A DNA stretch of 64,000 nucleotides from Nocardioides zeae (lineage in GTDB: Bacteria > Actinomycetota > Actinomycetes > Propionibacteriales > Nocardioidaceae): assembly GCF_030818655.1 (NCBI RefSeq), contig NZ_JAUTAN010000001.1, positions 868,001-932,000 of the forward strand, given 5' to 3'. The stretch's first letter is position 1. Every line of letters starts with the position of its first letter. Below, piece after piece: positions 1-8,476 of the stretch. Under the pieces are notes generated by a model. It ran no database searches. It was given only the letters and a program-made list of their open reading frames with translations, and was not told where the DNA came from. The position numbers and the translations under genes were made by a program.

Positions 1-420
1 GTGCGGACGGGCTGGCCTGTAGGCCGGGTTCTGTCCTCGGGCCCGTTGCCGGGCACCGATGTGCGGCCATCCATCTAGGGCCGCCGTTGCCGACGACCTC
101 GTGCAGTCCACCCGCGTGCTCGGGCGGGCAGCCCTCGAACGCACGCGCGTCCGCCTCCTCGCGGAGGCGGACTTCTCGACCTTGCTCCAGGTGGGGTTTA
201 CCGAGCCGCTCCGGTCGCCCGGAGCGCTGGTGGTCTCTTGCACCACCGTTTCACCCTTGCCGCCGCCGGCCGGAGCCGGAGGAGGCGGTCTGTTCTCTGT
301 GGCACTGTCCCGCGGGTCACCCCGGGTGGGCGTTACCCACCACCTCGCCCTGTGGAGCCCGGACCTTCCTCGACGACACCCGAGGGTGTCGCCGCGGCCG
401 CCCGGCCAGCCCATCCGCAC
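1..420 (-). ncRNA. rnpB: RNase P RNA (bacterial class A)
   Basis: Catalytic RNA of RNase P, which trims tRNA 5' ends. Read on the minus strand, the segment from about 370 down to 280 carries the hallmark GAGGAAGGTCCGGGCTCCAC, followed by the GGGTGACCCGCGGGACAGTG and CACAGAGAACAGACCGCC segments of actinobacterial RNase P RNAs. The 5' end (420 downward, GTGCGGATGGGCTGGCC) can pair with the 3' end (17 to 1, GGCCAGCCCGTCCGCAC) to form helix P1. The whole molecule therefore seems to be inside the window, although the mature 3' end could extend a few bases further. The plus-strand reading frames over it are not genes. Confidence 0.96.
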
Positions 421-425
421 GCAGC

Positions 426-431
426 AGGATA
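426..431 (-). promoter_or_regulatory. Likely -10 box of rnpB
   Basis: The minus-strand hexamer TATCCT ends 5 nt before the predicted first base of the RNase P RNA at 420, the right place for a sigma-70-type -10. No convincing -35 hexamer was seen upstream. Confidence 0.5.
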
Positions 432-490
432 GGGGAACAACGCCCCTGCGGTGGACGTTGGGGCCGTCAGCCACGACGAGAGGGGACACC

Positions 491-952
491 ATGACCGAGC
501 ACACCGACTGGACCGAGCAGGTCGAGCAGATCAGCGCGCCGGCGATCGTGTTCCCGGGCCAGGCGCAGGACGCGACGTCCGCCCACCGCGCGGCGTTCGA
601 CCTCCTCGCCCGCCGGGCCCCGGCGGAGGCGCTCGCGCTCATCGAGCCGGCGCTCGAGCTCGACCCCGAGAACTACGGCCTGCGCAGCCTGCGGGCCTGG
701 GCGTTCCTCATGCGCGCGCAGCTGCAGCGCGCCGAGTCCGAGCTGCAGGGTCTCGTGGACGAGAACCCGAGCGACGACTGGGCGCGTCACGCGCTCGCGC
801 GGAGCCTGGAGAGGCAGTCGCGCTTCGAGGACGCGCTCCCGCACGCCCGGCTCTCCGCCGCGATGACGGGCGATCCCGAGCACGAGTCGACGGCGCTCCG
901 CATCGAGCGGCGCCTCGCCGAGCGGCGCGGCACGTTGGAGGACCTGGTCTGA
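491..952 (+). CDS. Tetratricopeptide-repeat protein
   Basis: A 153-residue soluble protein. From about residue 35 to 135 it has helical-pair repeats of TPR type, with segments such as AEALALIEPALELDPENYGL and a later pair ending in SRFEDALPHARLSA. TPRs mediate protein-protein contacts; no enzymatic domain is present and the partner is unknown. ATG at 491 was chosen because it is preceded by GAGAGGGGA and because an upstream extension would run through the antisense RNase P RNA gene. The gene is divergent from rnpB and converges on the transglutaminase gene across a strong hairpin. Small TPR proteins of this type are common in Nocardioidaceae. Confidence 0.85.
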   Translation: MTEHTDWTEQVEQISAPAIVFPGQAQDATSAHRAAFDLLARRAPAEALALIEPALELDPENYGLRSLRAWAFLMRAQLQRAESELQGLVDENPSDDWARHALARSLERQSRFEDALPHARLSAAMTGDPEHESTALRIERRLAERRGTLEDLV

Positions 953-956
953 GCCG

Positions 957-994
957 ACGGGGTACGGCGCGGGTTCGCCCCGCGCCGTACCCCC
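957..994. terminator. Bidirectional hairpin between convergent genes
   Basis: Arms GGGGTACGGCGCGGG and CCCGCGCCGTACCCC flank a 5-nt TTCGC loop, a 15-bp perfect stem. It sits directly after the TPR gene stop and just before the end of the opposing transglutaminase gene. There is no U-tract on either strand, as is usual for actinobacterial terminators. Confidence 0.7.
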
Positions 995-1001
995 GCCGTC
1001 G

Positions 1002-1847
1002 TCACGCCAGCCGCGTGACCTCGACCTCGACGAACATGCGCGACGTGCGCGCCCCGGCGAAGATGCCGCTCAGGGGTCGCACGTCGCCGTAGTCCCGCCC
1101 CGCCGCGATGACGACGTGCCGGTCGCTGATCGCCTGGGCGTTGGTGAGGTCGAAGGCGTGCCAGCCCTCGTCCCACCACTCGATCCACGCGTGGGACTCG
1201 CCGGCGACAGTGACCCCGACCTCGGGCTCCGCCGAGGGGTGGAGGTAGCCGGAGACGTAGCGCGCGGGGATCCCCAGGTGGCGGAGGCCGCCGATGGCGA
1301 GGTGGGCCATGTCCTGGCAGACCCCGCCCCGCTGCTCCCAGGCCTCGGCGGCGCGGCTCGTCACCTCGGTGGCGCCCCGGATGTACTCGACCTCCGCGTG
1401 CACCAGCGCGCACACCGCCCGGGCGGCGTCGCCGGGGGTGGCGGCCTCCGCGCGGATGGCGTCCACCCGGGTGACGAGGTCCTCCGGCGGCGCCACGAGG
1501 TCGGGGAGCATGAGGAACTCGGTGTGCACGTCGGCGACGCCGGGCTCCGTCAGGTCCTCCCACGCCAGCGTCGGGGGCGGCAGCGGCGCCCGGTTCGTGT
1601 GGACCGTCGCCTGGGCCTGCACGGTGAGGGCGTCGTGCGGGTCGAGCACCTCGAAGGACGTGACCTGCGTGCCCCAGTAGTCGCGGTAGGTGTGCGTCCA
1701 CGGCGTCGGCGTGATGTCGAGACGGGTGTGGGCCACGATCTGCTCGGGGGAGGTCTGCGGCGTCAGCCGGGCCTCGTTGTAGGAGGTCACCGCCTTGCCG
1801 TCGTACTCGTAGCCGGTCGTGTGGATGATGCGCAGCTGCATGCTCAC
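1002..1847 (-). CDS. Transglutaminase-like cysteine protease-fold protein
   Basis: 281 residues. The N-terminal region (about 1-90, starting MQLRIIHTTGYEYDG) is the beta-rich domain that precedes bacterial transglutaminase-like cores. The core at 130-240 has the papain-like triad Cys177 (in GGVCQDMAH), His219 (in GESHAWIEWW) and Asp233 (in AFDLTN). Such proteins cleave or form peptide amide bonds; the substrate is unknown. GTG at 1847 is preferred over ATG at 1841 because GGAGG lies 6 nt upstream of it and its GTGA overlaps the stop of the alpha-E gene, suggesting translational coupling. It is the last gene of a conserved trio with the alpha-E and ATP-grasp proteins. Confidence 0.9.
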   Translation of the reverse strand: MSMQLRIIHTTGYEYDGKAVTSYNEARLTPQTSPEQIVAHTRLDITPTPWTHTYRDYWGTQVTSFEVLDPHDALTVQAQATVHTNRAPLPPPTLAWEDLTEPGVADVHTEFLMLPDLVAPPEDLVTRVDAIRAEAATPGDAARAVCALVHAEVEYIRGATEVTSRAAEAWEQRGGVCQDMAHLAIGGLRHLGIPARYVSGYLHPSAEPEVGVTVAGESHAWIEWWDEGWHAFDLTNAQAISDRHVVIAAGRDYGDVRPLSGIFAGARTSRMFVEVEVTRLA

Positions 1848-2779
1848 AGGGCACCTCCGTGCCACTCGGTCGCCTCGGAGCCGGCGAAGTAACGACGGGT
1901 GACGGCGTCGGTGGCGGCCGCGCAGGTGTACTGCAGCCGCTCCATCTCCGCCGGCAGGTTGGCGACGACGTCGGACAGCGACCGGTACTCCAGGTCCGCC
2001 CGCGTGCGGCCCAGCAGCCGCTGGGCGTCGTTGCCGAAGCCGGCGCGCGCGCCGCCCGACTCGAGGTTGTCGAGGCACTGCTCGGCCCGGCTGATCGAGT
2101 GGACGATCGAGCGGGGGAACAGGCGGTCGAGCAGCAGGAACTCCGCGGCGCCGCGGTCGGTCTCCAGACCGCGGTACGTCCGGAGGAACGCCTCGTAGGC
2201 GCCGCAGGCCCGCAACGTCGAGGTCCAGGCGGAGGCCGCGCTGGAGCTCGTCAGCGCCGCGGTCGCGACGAGCCGCGCCGTCATGTCGGCGCGCTCGATG
2301 CTGCGGCCCAGCACGAGGAACTGGTAGCCCTCGTCGCGGGTCATCGTCGCCTCGGCCGTGCCGTTCACCAGGGCCGCCCGGTCGCGCACCCAGCCGAAGA
2401 CGGCAGGCGGGCGCAGCGTGCGGAAGCGGCCCGAGGGCAGGGCACGCCACGTCGTGTTGACGGCCTCCCACAGCGGCTCCGACAACGTCTCGCGGGCGCG
2501 GCGGGCCGACTCCCGCGCCGCACCGAGGGCGGCGGCGATCGACCCGGGCGCGTTCGCGTCGTACGCCAGCAGCTCGAGGATCGTCTGCCGGGTCATGTCG
2601 GTGTCGTCGTCGTAGGGCACGCCCATGATCGACAGCAGGGTGCGGCAGGCCGCGGCCTCGTCGACGGTCGGGTCCTCCAGCATCAGCTGGGTCTGCACGT
2701 CGAGGATGCGCGCGGTGTCCTCCGCGCGCTCGACGTAGCGACCGATCCAGAACATCGACTCCGCGATGCGGCTCAGCAC
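1844..2779 (-). CDS. Alpha-E domain protein
   Basis: 311 residues, all-helical, beginning (V)LSRIAESMFWIGRYVERAED, the signature start of the alpha-E (DUF403) family. A second ER motif lies in LGRSIERADMTARL near the middle. The family is found almost only next to circularly permuted ATP-grasp and transglutaminase genes, as here, and is thought to assist a peptide-bond-forming system; no activity has been shown that I know of. GTG at 2779 starts inside the 3' end of the ATP-grasp gene (7-nt overlap), and the alpha-E stop overlaps the transglutaminase start, so the three are probably one transcript. Confidence 0.92.
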   Translation of the reverse strand: MLSRIAESMFWIGRYVERAEDTARILDVQTQLMLEDPTVDEAAACRTLLSIMGVPYDDDTDMTRQTILELLAYDANAPGSIAAALGAARESARRARETLSEPLWEAVNTTWRALPSGRFRTLRPPAVFGWVRDRAALVNGTAEATMTRDEGYQFLVLGRSIERADMTARLVATAALTSSSAASAWTSTLRACGAYEAFLRTYRGLETDRGAAEFLLLDRLFPRSIVHSISRAEQCLDNLESGGARAGFGNDAQRLLGRTRADLEYRSLSDVVANLPAEMERLQYTCAAATDAVTRRYFAGSEATEWHGGAL

Positions 2780-4392
2780 GGGGCGACTCCCTCGGTGGTG
2801 GACGACGGGGACGGGGCAGCGGCGTCCGCCTGCTGCTGCTGTTGTTGCTCCTGCTCCACGAGGACCGCCACGGGCTCCGCGACCGGACCGGCCGACGGTG
2901 TCGTGCCGCCCGTGATCTCGACCTGGCGCTGCGACTGGCGCTGGCCGCGGCCGCCGCCGGGACCGGCGAGCACCCAGGTGTCCTTCGACCCACCGCCACG
3001 GGACGAGTTGACGATGAGCTCGCCCTCGGCGAGCGCCACCCGCGTCAGTCCACCGGGGAGCACCCAGACCCGCTGGCCGTCGTTGACGGCGAACGGGCGG
3101 AGGTCGACGTGGCGCGGCGCCATCTTCCCGCCGACGTACGTCGGCACCGTCGACAGCTGCACCACCGGCTGCGCGATCCACGCGCGGGGGTCCTCGAGCA
3201 CCTTGCCGCGCAGCTCGTCGAGCTCGGCGGCGGAGGCCCGGGGGCCGATCACGATGCCCTTGCCGCCCGAGCCGTCGACCGGCTTGAGCACGAGCTCGTC
3301 GAGCCGGTCCATGACCTCCTCGCGGTGGTCCGGCTCGCCGCAGCGCCAGGTGTCGACGTTGCGCAGCACCGGCTCCTCGCCGATGTAGTAGCGGATGAGG
3401 TCGGGCATGTAGGTGTAGACGAGCTTGTCGTCCGCGACGCCGTTGCCCACGGCGTTCGCGAGCGTCACGTTGCCGGCCCGCGCCGCGTTGATCAGCCCGG
3501 GGCAGCCCAGGAGCGAGTCGGCCCGGAACTGCACCGGGTCGAGGAACTCGTCGTCCACCCGGCGGTAGATCACGTGCACCTGCTCGAGGCCCTTGGTGGT
3601 GCGCATCATGACGCGGCCGCGGCGGCAGACGAGGTCACGGCCCTCCACGAGCTCGACGCCCATGGTGCGCGCCAGGAGGGCGTGCTCGAAGTAAGCCCCG
3701 TTGTAGACGCCCGGCGTCAGCACGACGACCGTCGGGTCCGTCACGCCGGCCGGGGCCGCGGCGCGGAGCGCGGACAGGAGGCGCTGCGGGTAGGACGCGA
3801 CCGGCCGGATCCGGTGCTGCGCGAAGGTCTCGGGGAGCGCCGAGGAGATCGCCCGGCGGTTCGTCATCACGTAGGACACGCCGGAGGGCACCCGCACGTT
3901 GTCCTCGAGGACGCGGAACTCGCCCGCGTTGTCCCGCACCAGGTCGATGCCCGACACCTGGATCCGCACGCCGTTCGGCGGCGTGAGGCCGGCAGCGGCC
4001 CGGTGGTAGTGCGACGACGTCGTGACGACCGAGCGGGGGATGACGCCGTCCTCGAAGACGCGTCCCGCGTCGTACACGTCCTCGAGGAACATCTCGAGCA
4101 CCTTGACGCGCTGCTGGACGCCCTTCTCGATGCGCGACCACGACTCCATCTCGATGACGCGCGGCAGGATGTCGAGCGGGAAGGCGCGCTCCTCGCCCCC
4201 GATGTCGAAGGTGACGCCCTGGTCGAGGTACGCCGTCGCGAGCGCGTCGACGCGACTGCGGAGCTCCGGCTCCGTCATGTCGACGAGCGAGGCGGACAGC
4301 TGCGCGTACGGCGTGCGAAGACCCTCGTCGGCGAACATCTCGTCGAACGCTGGGCCCGCGGCGCCGGTGTATCCCTCGAACATGGCCGTCAT
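2773..4392 (-). CDS. Circularly permuted ATP-grasp protein (type 2)
   Basis: 539 residues, first gene of the trio. ATP-grasp enzymes activate a carboxylate with ATP and join it to an amine or thiol; this permuted subfamily has been proposed to make short peptides. Visible family segments are FDEMFADEG near the start, HYHRAAAGLTPPNGVRI, VLEDNVRVPSGVSYVMTNR, the nucleotide-binding stretch LVLKPVDGSGGKGIVIGP and PFAVNDGQRVWVLPGGLTRV. The final 60 residues are low-complexity, with a run of six Gln after EQEQ, encoded by CAG/CAA. ATG at 4392 (MTAMFEGYTG) was chosen; ATG at 4383 is a close alternative, and an upstream ATG at 4440 lacks conservation. Confidence 0.92.
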   Translation of the reverse strand: MTAMFEGYTGAAGPAFDEMFADEGLRTPYAQLSASLVDMTEPELRSRVDALATAYLDQGVTFDIGGEERAFPLDILPRVIEMESWSRIEKGVQQRVKVLEMFLEDVYDAGRVFEDGVIPRSVVTTSSHYHRAAAGLTPPNGVRIQVSGIDLVRDNAGEFRVLEDNVRVPSGVSYVMTNRRAISSALPETFAQHRIRPVASYPQRLLSALRAAAPAGVTDPTVVVLTPGVYNGAYFEHALLARTMGVELVEGRDLVCRRGRVMMRTTKGLEQVHVIYRRVDDEFLDPVQFRADSLLGCPGLINAARAGNVTLANAVGNGVADDKLVYTYMPDLIRYYIGEEPVLRNVDTWRCGEPDHREEVMDRLDELVLKPVDGSGGKGIVIGPRASAAELDELRGKVLEDPRAWIAQPVVQLSTVPTYVGGKMAPRHVDLRPFAVNDGQRVWVLPGGLTRVALAEGELIVNSSRGGGSKDTWVLAGPGGGRGQRQSQRQVEITGGTTPSAGPVAEPVAVLVEQEQQQQQQADAAAPSPSSTTEGVAPC

Positions 4393-4464
4393 GGAGCGGA
4401 CGTTACCCAGGACCTGTAACACGGGTGTTGCAGGACGCACCCGGGAACGCTCCGCGGCGTGCGC

Positions 4465-5319
4465 TCAGGGGAGCGTCAGCACCTCGGCGCCGGTCGGCGT
4501 GACCAGCAGGGTGTGCTCGAACTGGGCCGTGCGGCGGCGGTCCTTCGTGACCGCCGTCCAGCCGTCGTCCCACATGTCGTGGTCGGGCGTGCCGAGGGTG
4601 AGCATGGGCTCGATGGTGAACGTCATGCCGACGCGGATCACGTCGTCGTAGTAGTCGCTGTCGTAGTGCGGGATCACCAGGCCCGAGTGGAAGTGCGTGC
4701 CGATGCCGTGGCCCGTGAAGTCCTTGACCACGCCGTAGCCGAACCTCGCCGCGTAGGCCTCGATCACCCGCCCGATCACGTTGACGCGCCGGCCCGGCTT
4801 GACGGCCTTGATGCCCCGGTTGAGCGCCTCCCGCGTGCGCTCCACGAGCAGCGTCGACTCCTCGTCGACGTCACCCGCCAGGAACGTCGCGTTGGTGTCG
4901 CCGTGCACGCCGTCGAGGTAGGCCGTGATGTCGATGTTCACGATGTCGCCGTCCTCGACCACGGTGCTGTCGGGGATGCCGTGGCAGATCACCTCGTTGA
5001 TGCTGCTGCACAGCGACTTGGGGAACTCGCGGTAGCCCAGCGTCGACGGGTAGGCGCCGTGGTCGCAGAGGAACTCGTGCCCGATGCGGTCGAGCTCGTC
5101 GGTGGTGATCCCGGGACGTACGGCGCGCCCCACCTCAGCGAGGGCCTGCGCCGCCAGCCGACCGGCCGCGCGCATGCGCTCGATGGTGTCCGCGTCCTTC
5201 ACCTCGTCGCCCTCGAAGCGCTCGGGGGCCGGGCGCCCGACGTACTCCGGCCGCGGGATCGAGCGGGGCACCGGGCGGACGGGGGAGACGGTGCCGGGGG
5301 TGAGCGGGGCGCGGGACAT
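4465..5319 (-). CDS. map: Methionine aminopeptidase, type I
   Basis: Removes the initiator methionine from nascent proteins, using a dinuclear metal centre. 284 residues; the roughly 40-residue Pro/Arg-rich N-terminal extension is typical of long actinobacterial MetAPs. Metal ligands and catalytic residues are seen in [53 protein letters not shown] and a final FEHTLLV, in the expected order. The start at 5319 fits a leaderless transcript: on the minus strand TAGAGT ends exactly 7 nt before ATG. This is a stand-alone copy, not the one in the ribosomal protein/adk operon, so a second copy elsewhere is likely. Confidence 0.95.
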   Translation of the reverse strand: MSRAPLTPGTVSPVRPVPRSIPRPEYVGRPAPERFEGDEVKDADTIERMRAAGRLAAQALAEVGRAVRPGITTDELDRIGHEFLCDHGAYPSTLGYREFPKSLCSSINEVICHGIPDSTVVEDGDIVNIDITAYLDGVHGDTNATFLAGDVDEESTLLVERTREALNRGIKAVKPGRRVNVIGRVIEAYAARFGYGVVKDFTGHGIGTHFHSGLVIPHYDSDYYDDVIRVGMTFTIEPMLTLGTPDHDMWDDGWTAVTKDRRRTAQFEHTLLVTPTGAEVLTLP

Positions 5320-5326
5320 GGCGCCC

Positions 5327-5332
5327 ACTCTA
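5327..5332 (-). promoter_or_regulatory. Leaderless -10 box of map
   Basis: Minus-strand TAGAGT followed by 7 nt and then ATG, so transcription should begin at or next to the start codon. Confidence 0.6.
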
Positions 5333-5362
5333 GGGACGCCCGGCCGAGGGACCGCGCGTGGC

Positions 5363-5785
5363 TCAGCCGCGGCGTACGGCGCGGGTGAACAGCGTGAGGA
5401 GCACCCGGGCCACACCGGCCAGGGCGACGCCCTCGACCACCGGGAGCCGGCGCTGCGCGTGGAGCGTCCAGGCCACCTCGGTGCTGGTGGCGCTGCGTTC
5501 GGTCAGTCGCACGGTGCCGCCGTAGTCGCGGAACGGCACGCCACCGAGGGCGACGTAGGACAGGGAGCGGCCGGGCTCGACAACGGTGACGCGCTCGACG
5601 ATCGCGGGCGTCGGGCCGCTCTTGATCCGCCGGACGGCACCGACGCCCCCGGGCTCCTCGGCGGCGGAGTCGTCGACCGTGACGCGCAGCCCCGGGCCCC
5701 ACTGCTCGATGGCGGTGTGGTCCGCGAGCGCGGCCCAGACGACCCCGATCGGCTTGTCGACGACGGTCCTGGCGGTGGTCTCCAC
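5363..5785 (-). CDS. SRPBCC (polyketide cyclase/START-like) family protein
   Basis: 140 residues. The N-terminus [32 protein letters not shown] is the classic first strand-helix of the SRPBCC fold, a helix-grip cavity that binds hydrophobic ligands. RTVVDKP and [21 protein letters not shown] continue the pattern. The final helix ([24 protein letters not shown]) is hydrophobic and basic and could touch the membrane. The ligand is unknown. GTG at 5785 has GAGGAG 7 nt upstream. Confidence 0.85.
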   Translation of the reverse strand: METTARTVVDKPIGVVWAALADHTAIEQWGPGLRVTVDDSAAEEPGGVGAVRRIKSGPTPAIVERVTVVEPGRSLSYVALGGVPFRDYGGTVRLTERSATSTEVAWTLHAQRRLPVVEGVALAGVARVLLTLFTRAVRRG

Positions 5786-5853
5786 GGGTGCTCCTCGGGT
5801 GGCTGGCCGGTGGCTGACGGGTGGTCGGTCGATCGCGGGAGTAGCGTGTCGTC

Positions 5854-6045
5854 ATGACGAGCCGACTCTCCGACAACACGCCCGACGACTGGTGGTTCTG
5901 CCTCAAGCACCACACGGTCGAGCCGCGCAGCGGGTGCAAGAACAAGGACCGGCTCGGACCCTACGCGACCCGCGAGGAGGCGTCCCACGCCCTGGAGAAG
6001 GTCGAGGAGCGCAACGAGGAGTGGGAGGGCGAGAGCTCGTCGTGA
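5854..6045 (+). CDS. Small conserved actinobacterial protein
   Basis: 63 residues with a compact conserved core: DDWWFCLKHHTVEP, GCKNKDRLGPYATREEA and an acidic helix ALEKVEERNEEWE. Cys17 and Cys28 with neighbouring His residues could bind a metal, but this is inference. The middle (LGPYATREEASHALEKV) resembles the hairpin-helix of SPOR-like repeats. Similar short proteins occur throughout Nocardioides and Streptomyces without known function. The start follows TAGCGT by 6 nt, consistent with a leaderless mRNA. A 17-bp inverted repeat begins right after the stop codon. Confidence 0.82.
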   Translation: MTSRLSDNTPDDWWFCLKHHTVEPRSGCKNKDRLGPYATREEASHALEKVEERNEEWEGESSS

Positions 6046-6090
6046 GTCGTGGCCCCAGCGCCGCGCTTTTCAGGGCGCTGGGGCCACGAC
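6046..6090. repeat. 17-bp perfect inverted repeat in a convergent gap
   Basis: Arms 6046-6062 (GTCGTGGCCCCAGCGCC) and 6074-6090 are exact reverse complements around an 11-nt loop with a TTTT. It begins one base after the stop of the 63-residue gene and probably acts as a bidirectional terminator. The rest of the gap to 6194 holds a weaker inverted repeat (GGACTG near 6121 against CAGTCC near 6180) and nothing else recognised. Confidence 0.7.
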
Positions 6091-6194
6091 GTCGCGCTCG
6101 TGGTGGGGGCGGCCCGCCCGGGGACTGCAAATGTGCGGATAGAGCGGCCTGGATCGAGCTGGAGCTGCCCCAGCCGCACAGTCCTGACGCGTGG

Positions 6195-6815
6195 TCAGGC
6201 CGGCCACGCGCCGCTGTCGACGACCTCGCGCACCAGGTCGATCGTCGTCCCCGAGGCCAGCAGGTCCCCCGCGGCGTCGAACAGCTCGAGCGTCGGCGGG
6301 GTGCGGTCGCCGCTGATGAGGAGCACGACCCCGTGGGGCGTGATCTCGAGAGGGTCGCCACCGAAGGTCGCCGAGACGACGTCGTCCCGCAGGAGCAGGG
6401 CGTCGACCTGCCACCCGGATGCGGCCCCGCCCCCGGCCGGCTGCAGCAGGGGTCGCGCAGTGCCGGCGGGGCGGGTCGTCGCGTCGAGCAGTGACGTGTC
6501 GCCCGGTGTCCCGTACCCGGATGCAACGCGCTCGTCCTCCGCCGTCATGGACACACGGAGGAGGCCGCCCTCCACCTGCATCTCGAACACGGCGGCGTAG
6601 ACGCGGGTCGCGGCGGCTGGGGGAGGGAGACCCGGCAGCCGACGGCCGGTGCGACGGGGCATGTCGAACGGCCCGTCCGACCACCCGGCGACCACGATGT
6701 CCACCCCCGGCGGGACGTCATCGGGGTCGGCGCCGGCCTCCAGCCAACCGTGCACCGCGAGCCCGGTCTCGACGATGTGGATGTGGTCTACCGGCGGCCC
6801 TTGGGGACGTTCCAC
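6195..6815 (-). CDS. Hypothetical protein
   Basis: 206 residues with no recognised domain, signal peptide or membrane segment. Alternating hydrophobic strands (HIHIVETGLAVHGW, GVDIVVAGWSDGPFD, RVYAAVFEMQVEGGLLRVSM, GVVLLISG) suggest a beta-sandwich. Its GTG start at 6815 lies one base after the panB stop, so it is likely translated from the panB transcript. No link to pantothenate synthesis is visible. Confidence 0.6.
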   Translation of the reverse strand: MERPQGPPVDHIHIVETGLAVHGWLEAGADPDDVPPGVDIVVAGWSDGPFDMPRRTGRRLPGLPPPAAATRVYAAVFEMQVEGGLLRVSMTAEDERVASGYGTPGDTSLLDATTRPAGTARPLLQPAGGGAASGWQVDALLLRDDVVSATFGGDPLEITPHGVVLLISGDRTPPTLELFDAAGDLLASGTTIDLVREVVDSGAWPA

Positions 6816-6816
6816 G

Positions 6817-7674
6817 TCAGAACGTGTGCTCAGGCCCGGGGAAGCTCCCGCCGCGCACCTCGTCGACGTAGGCCCGCGCGCCCTCGGCGAGCACGGACCG
6901 CACGTCGGCGAACTGCTTGACGAAGCGCGGCATGCGCCCGGTGCGCAGGCCGAAGGCGTCCTGCCAGACGAGCACCTGGGCGTCGCACTCCGGACCCGCG
7001 CCGATCCCGACCGTCGGGATGGACAGCTCCTTCGTGACCTGGGCGGCGACGTCGCCCGGCACCATCTCCATCACGACGGCGAACGCGCCGGCGTCGGCGA
7101 CCGCGTGGGCGTCGCGCAGGACCCGCTCGGCGGCGTCCCCGCGGCCCTGCACGCGGTAGCCGCCGAGGGTGTGCTCGGACTGGGGGGTGAACCCGATGTG
7201 CGCGCACACGGGGATGCCGCCGAGTGTCAGCTTCTCGATGGTCGCGGCCATCTCGGCGCCGCCCTCGAGCTTCACCGCGTGGGCGCCGCCCTCCTTCATG
7301 AAGCGGACGGCCGTGAGGTAGGCCTGCTCCGGGCTCGCCTGGTAGGAGCCGAACGGCAGGTCACCGAGCACCAGCGCGCGGCGCGCCGAGCGGGCGACGG
7401 CCCGCGTCAGCGGGATCAGCTCGTCGACCGTCACCGGCAGCGAGGTCTCGTTGCCCAGCACGTTGTTGGAGGCGCTGTCGCCGACGAGGAGCACCTCGAC
7501 GCCGGCCTCGTCGAAGACCTGCGCGGTGTACATGTCGTAGGACGTCAGCATCGTCCACCGCTCGCCGCGCTCCTTCATCTCGCGCAGGTGGTGGGTGCGG
7601 ATCCTCCTGGGTGCCGCGGCGGGCGTGCTGCCGGCCTGCGGCCCCGACCCGTAGGGGCTGGGCTGCTCACTCAT
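6817..7674 (-). CDS. panB: 3-methyl-2-oxobutanoate hydroxymethyltransferase
   Basis: Transfers a hydroxymethyl group from methylene-tetrahydrofolate to 2-oxoisovalerate, the first committed step to pantothenate and CoA. 285 residues; after a 25-residue disordered N-terminus the TIM barrel runs from [20 protein letters not shown]. Diagnostic segments are [13 protein letters not shown] (metal and substrate), [30 protein letters not shown] (catalytic Glu) and [22 protein letters not shown] lies 6-10 nt before ATG at 7674. panC and panD are not adjacent. TACGCT near 7724 on the minus strand is a plausible -10. Confidence 0.96.
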   Translation of the reverse strand: MSEQPSPYGSGPQAGSTPAAAPRRIRTHHLREMKERGERWTMLTSYDMYTAQVFDEAGVEVLLVGDSASNNVLGNETSLPVTVDELIPLTRAVARSARRALVLGDLPFGSYQASPEQAYLTAVRFMKEGGAHAVKLEGGAEMAATIEKLTLGGIPVCAHIGFTPQSEHTLGGYRVQGRGDAAERVLRDAHAVADAGAFAVVMEMVPGDVAAQVTKELSIPTVGIGAGPECDAQVLVWQDAFGLRTGRMPRFVKQFADVRSVLAEGARAYVDEVRGGSFPGPEHTF

Positions 7675-7773
7675 CGTCGAGTTCCTTGCTGTGTGCTCTC
7701 GCGGCTCCCTGGTGGAGTCCCCGGACCGCGTCCAGCGTAGGACGGACCCCCGGCCCTGGCGCTGTGGCGCCGG

Positions 7774-8109
7774 TCACGGACCGTAGTCGCGCTCGACCGT
7801 CGCGACCCGCACCCGGTACGTCGCGTACCACTCGCGCCGCCCGCGCCCCTGGGCCACCAGGTGCTCGGTGACCTGCTTCCAGGCGCGGGCCGCCTCCGCG
7901 TCCCGCCAGTACGACACGGTGATGCCCTCGTCGCCGGACCGGGCCGACTCGATGCCGAGGTACCCGGGCTGCTGCCGAGCGAGCTCCTCCATGCGGGCCG
8001 CGGTCGCGGCGTACGCCTCGTCGTCGTCGCGGGGCCCGCCCGCGGCGCGGACGCTCGTGAAGACGACGGCGGTGTAGGGCGGCGGCGGGGTCGCGGCGAG
8101 GAACGGCAC
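7774..8109 (-). CDS. Antibiotic biosynthesis monooxygenase (ABM) family protein
   Basis: 111 residues with the dimeric ferredoxin-like ABM fold: YTAVVFTSVRAA, a helix YAATAARMEELARQQPGYLGIESAR, then GITVSYWRDAEAARAWKQVTEHLVAQGRGRREWY (given here in parts: GITVSYWRD, EAARAWKQ, REWYATYRVRVATVERDYG). The final aromatic-rich strand is typical. Members act on small aromatic or haem-like molecules or are stress-related; the substrate is unknown. GTG at 8109 is preceded by CACGCT and 6 nt on the minus strand, a possible leaderless promoter. Confidence 0.85.
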   Translation of the reverse strand: MPFLAATPPPPYTAVVFTSVRAAGGPRDDDEAYAATAARMEELARQQPGYLGIESARSGDEGITVSYWRDAEAARAWKQVTEHLVAQGRGRREWYATYRVRVATVERDYGP

Positions 8110-8134
8110 ACCGGGAGCGTGACACGATGGCTCC

Positions 8135-8380
8135 GTGACCTCGGTCCTGGCCCGCTACGGACGCACGCTCGCTCGCGTGCAGTCCGCGCCCACGTGGTTG
8201 CTCGTCGTCTTCGTCGTCACCGTGGCGCTGCTGCCGCTGTCGACGCCCGTGCAGGTCGGCGTGCTCCTGTTCGTCGTGCTGTTCTTCTGGCTCCCGCTCG
8301 CGGTCGTGCTGCGGCGCGAGTTCCGCCGCGGCTACGACCAGGAGGGCGCGCGCCAGCGCCTGCGGGACCTCGAGCGCTGA
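8135..8380 (+). CDS. Small two-helix membrane protein
   Basis: 81 residues: a short basic N-terminus, two transmembrane helices (about 21-37, LLVVFVVTVALLPL, and 41-60, QVGVLLFVVLFFWLPLAVVL) and a charged C-terminal tail RREFRRGYDQEGARQRLRDLER, probably cytoplasmic. Resembles short DUF4229-like actinobacterial membrane proteins, but the assignment is weak. GTG at 8135 follows CACGAT by 6 nt (leaderless pattern). Divergent from the ABM gene. Confidence 0.72.
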   Translation: MTSVLARYGRTLARVQSAPTWLLVVFVVTVALLPLSTPVQVGVLLFVVLFFWLPLAVVLRREFRRGYDQEGARQRLRDLER

Positions 8381-8436
8381 CCCGCGGTCCTGCGTTCGCG
8401 GAATAGCCGCCCGCGACGTACCGTTGCGTCCACGAC

Positions 8437-8453
8437 ATACCCCCAGGGGGTAT
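8437..8453. promoter_or_regulatory. CsoR operator of the copper operon
   Basis: ATACCCCCAGGGGGTAT, a 17-bp palindrome 23 bp upstream of the first copper gene. It matches the G/C-tract operator consensus of CsoR-family repressors (ATACCCC ... GGGGTAT). It overlaps the expected spacer/-10 zone (a weak TTGCGT at 8424 as -35), so apo-CsoR would block initiation and Cu(I) would release it. The last gene of this operon encodes CsoR, which gives autoregulation. Confidence 0.88.
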
Positions 8454-8476
8454 CCAGACGCGACGGAGGAGTTCCC

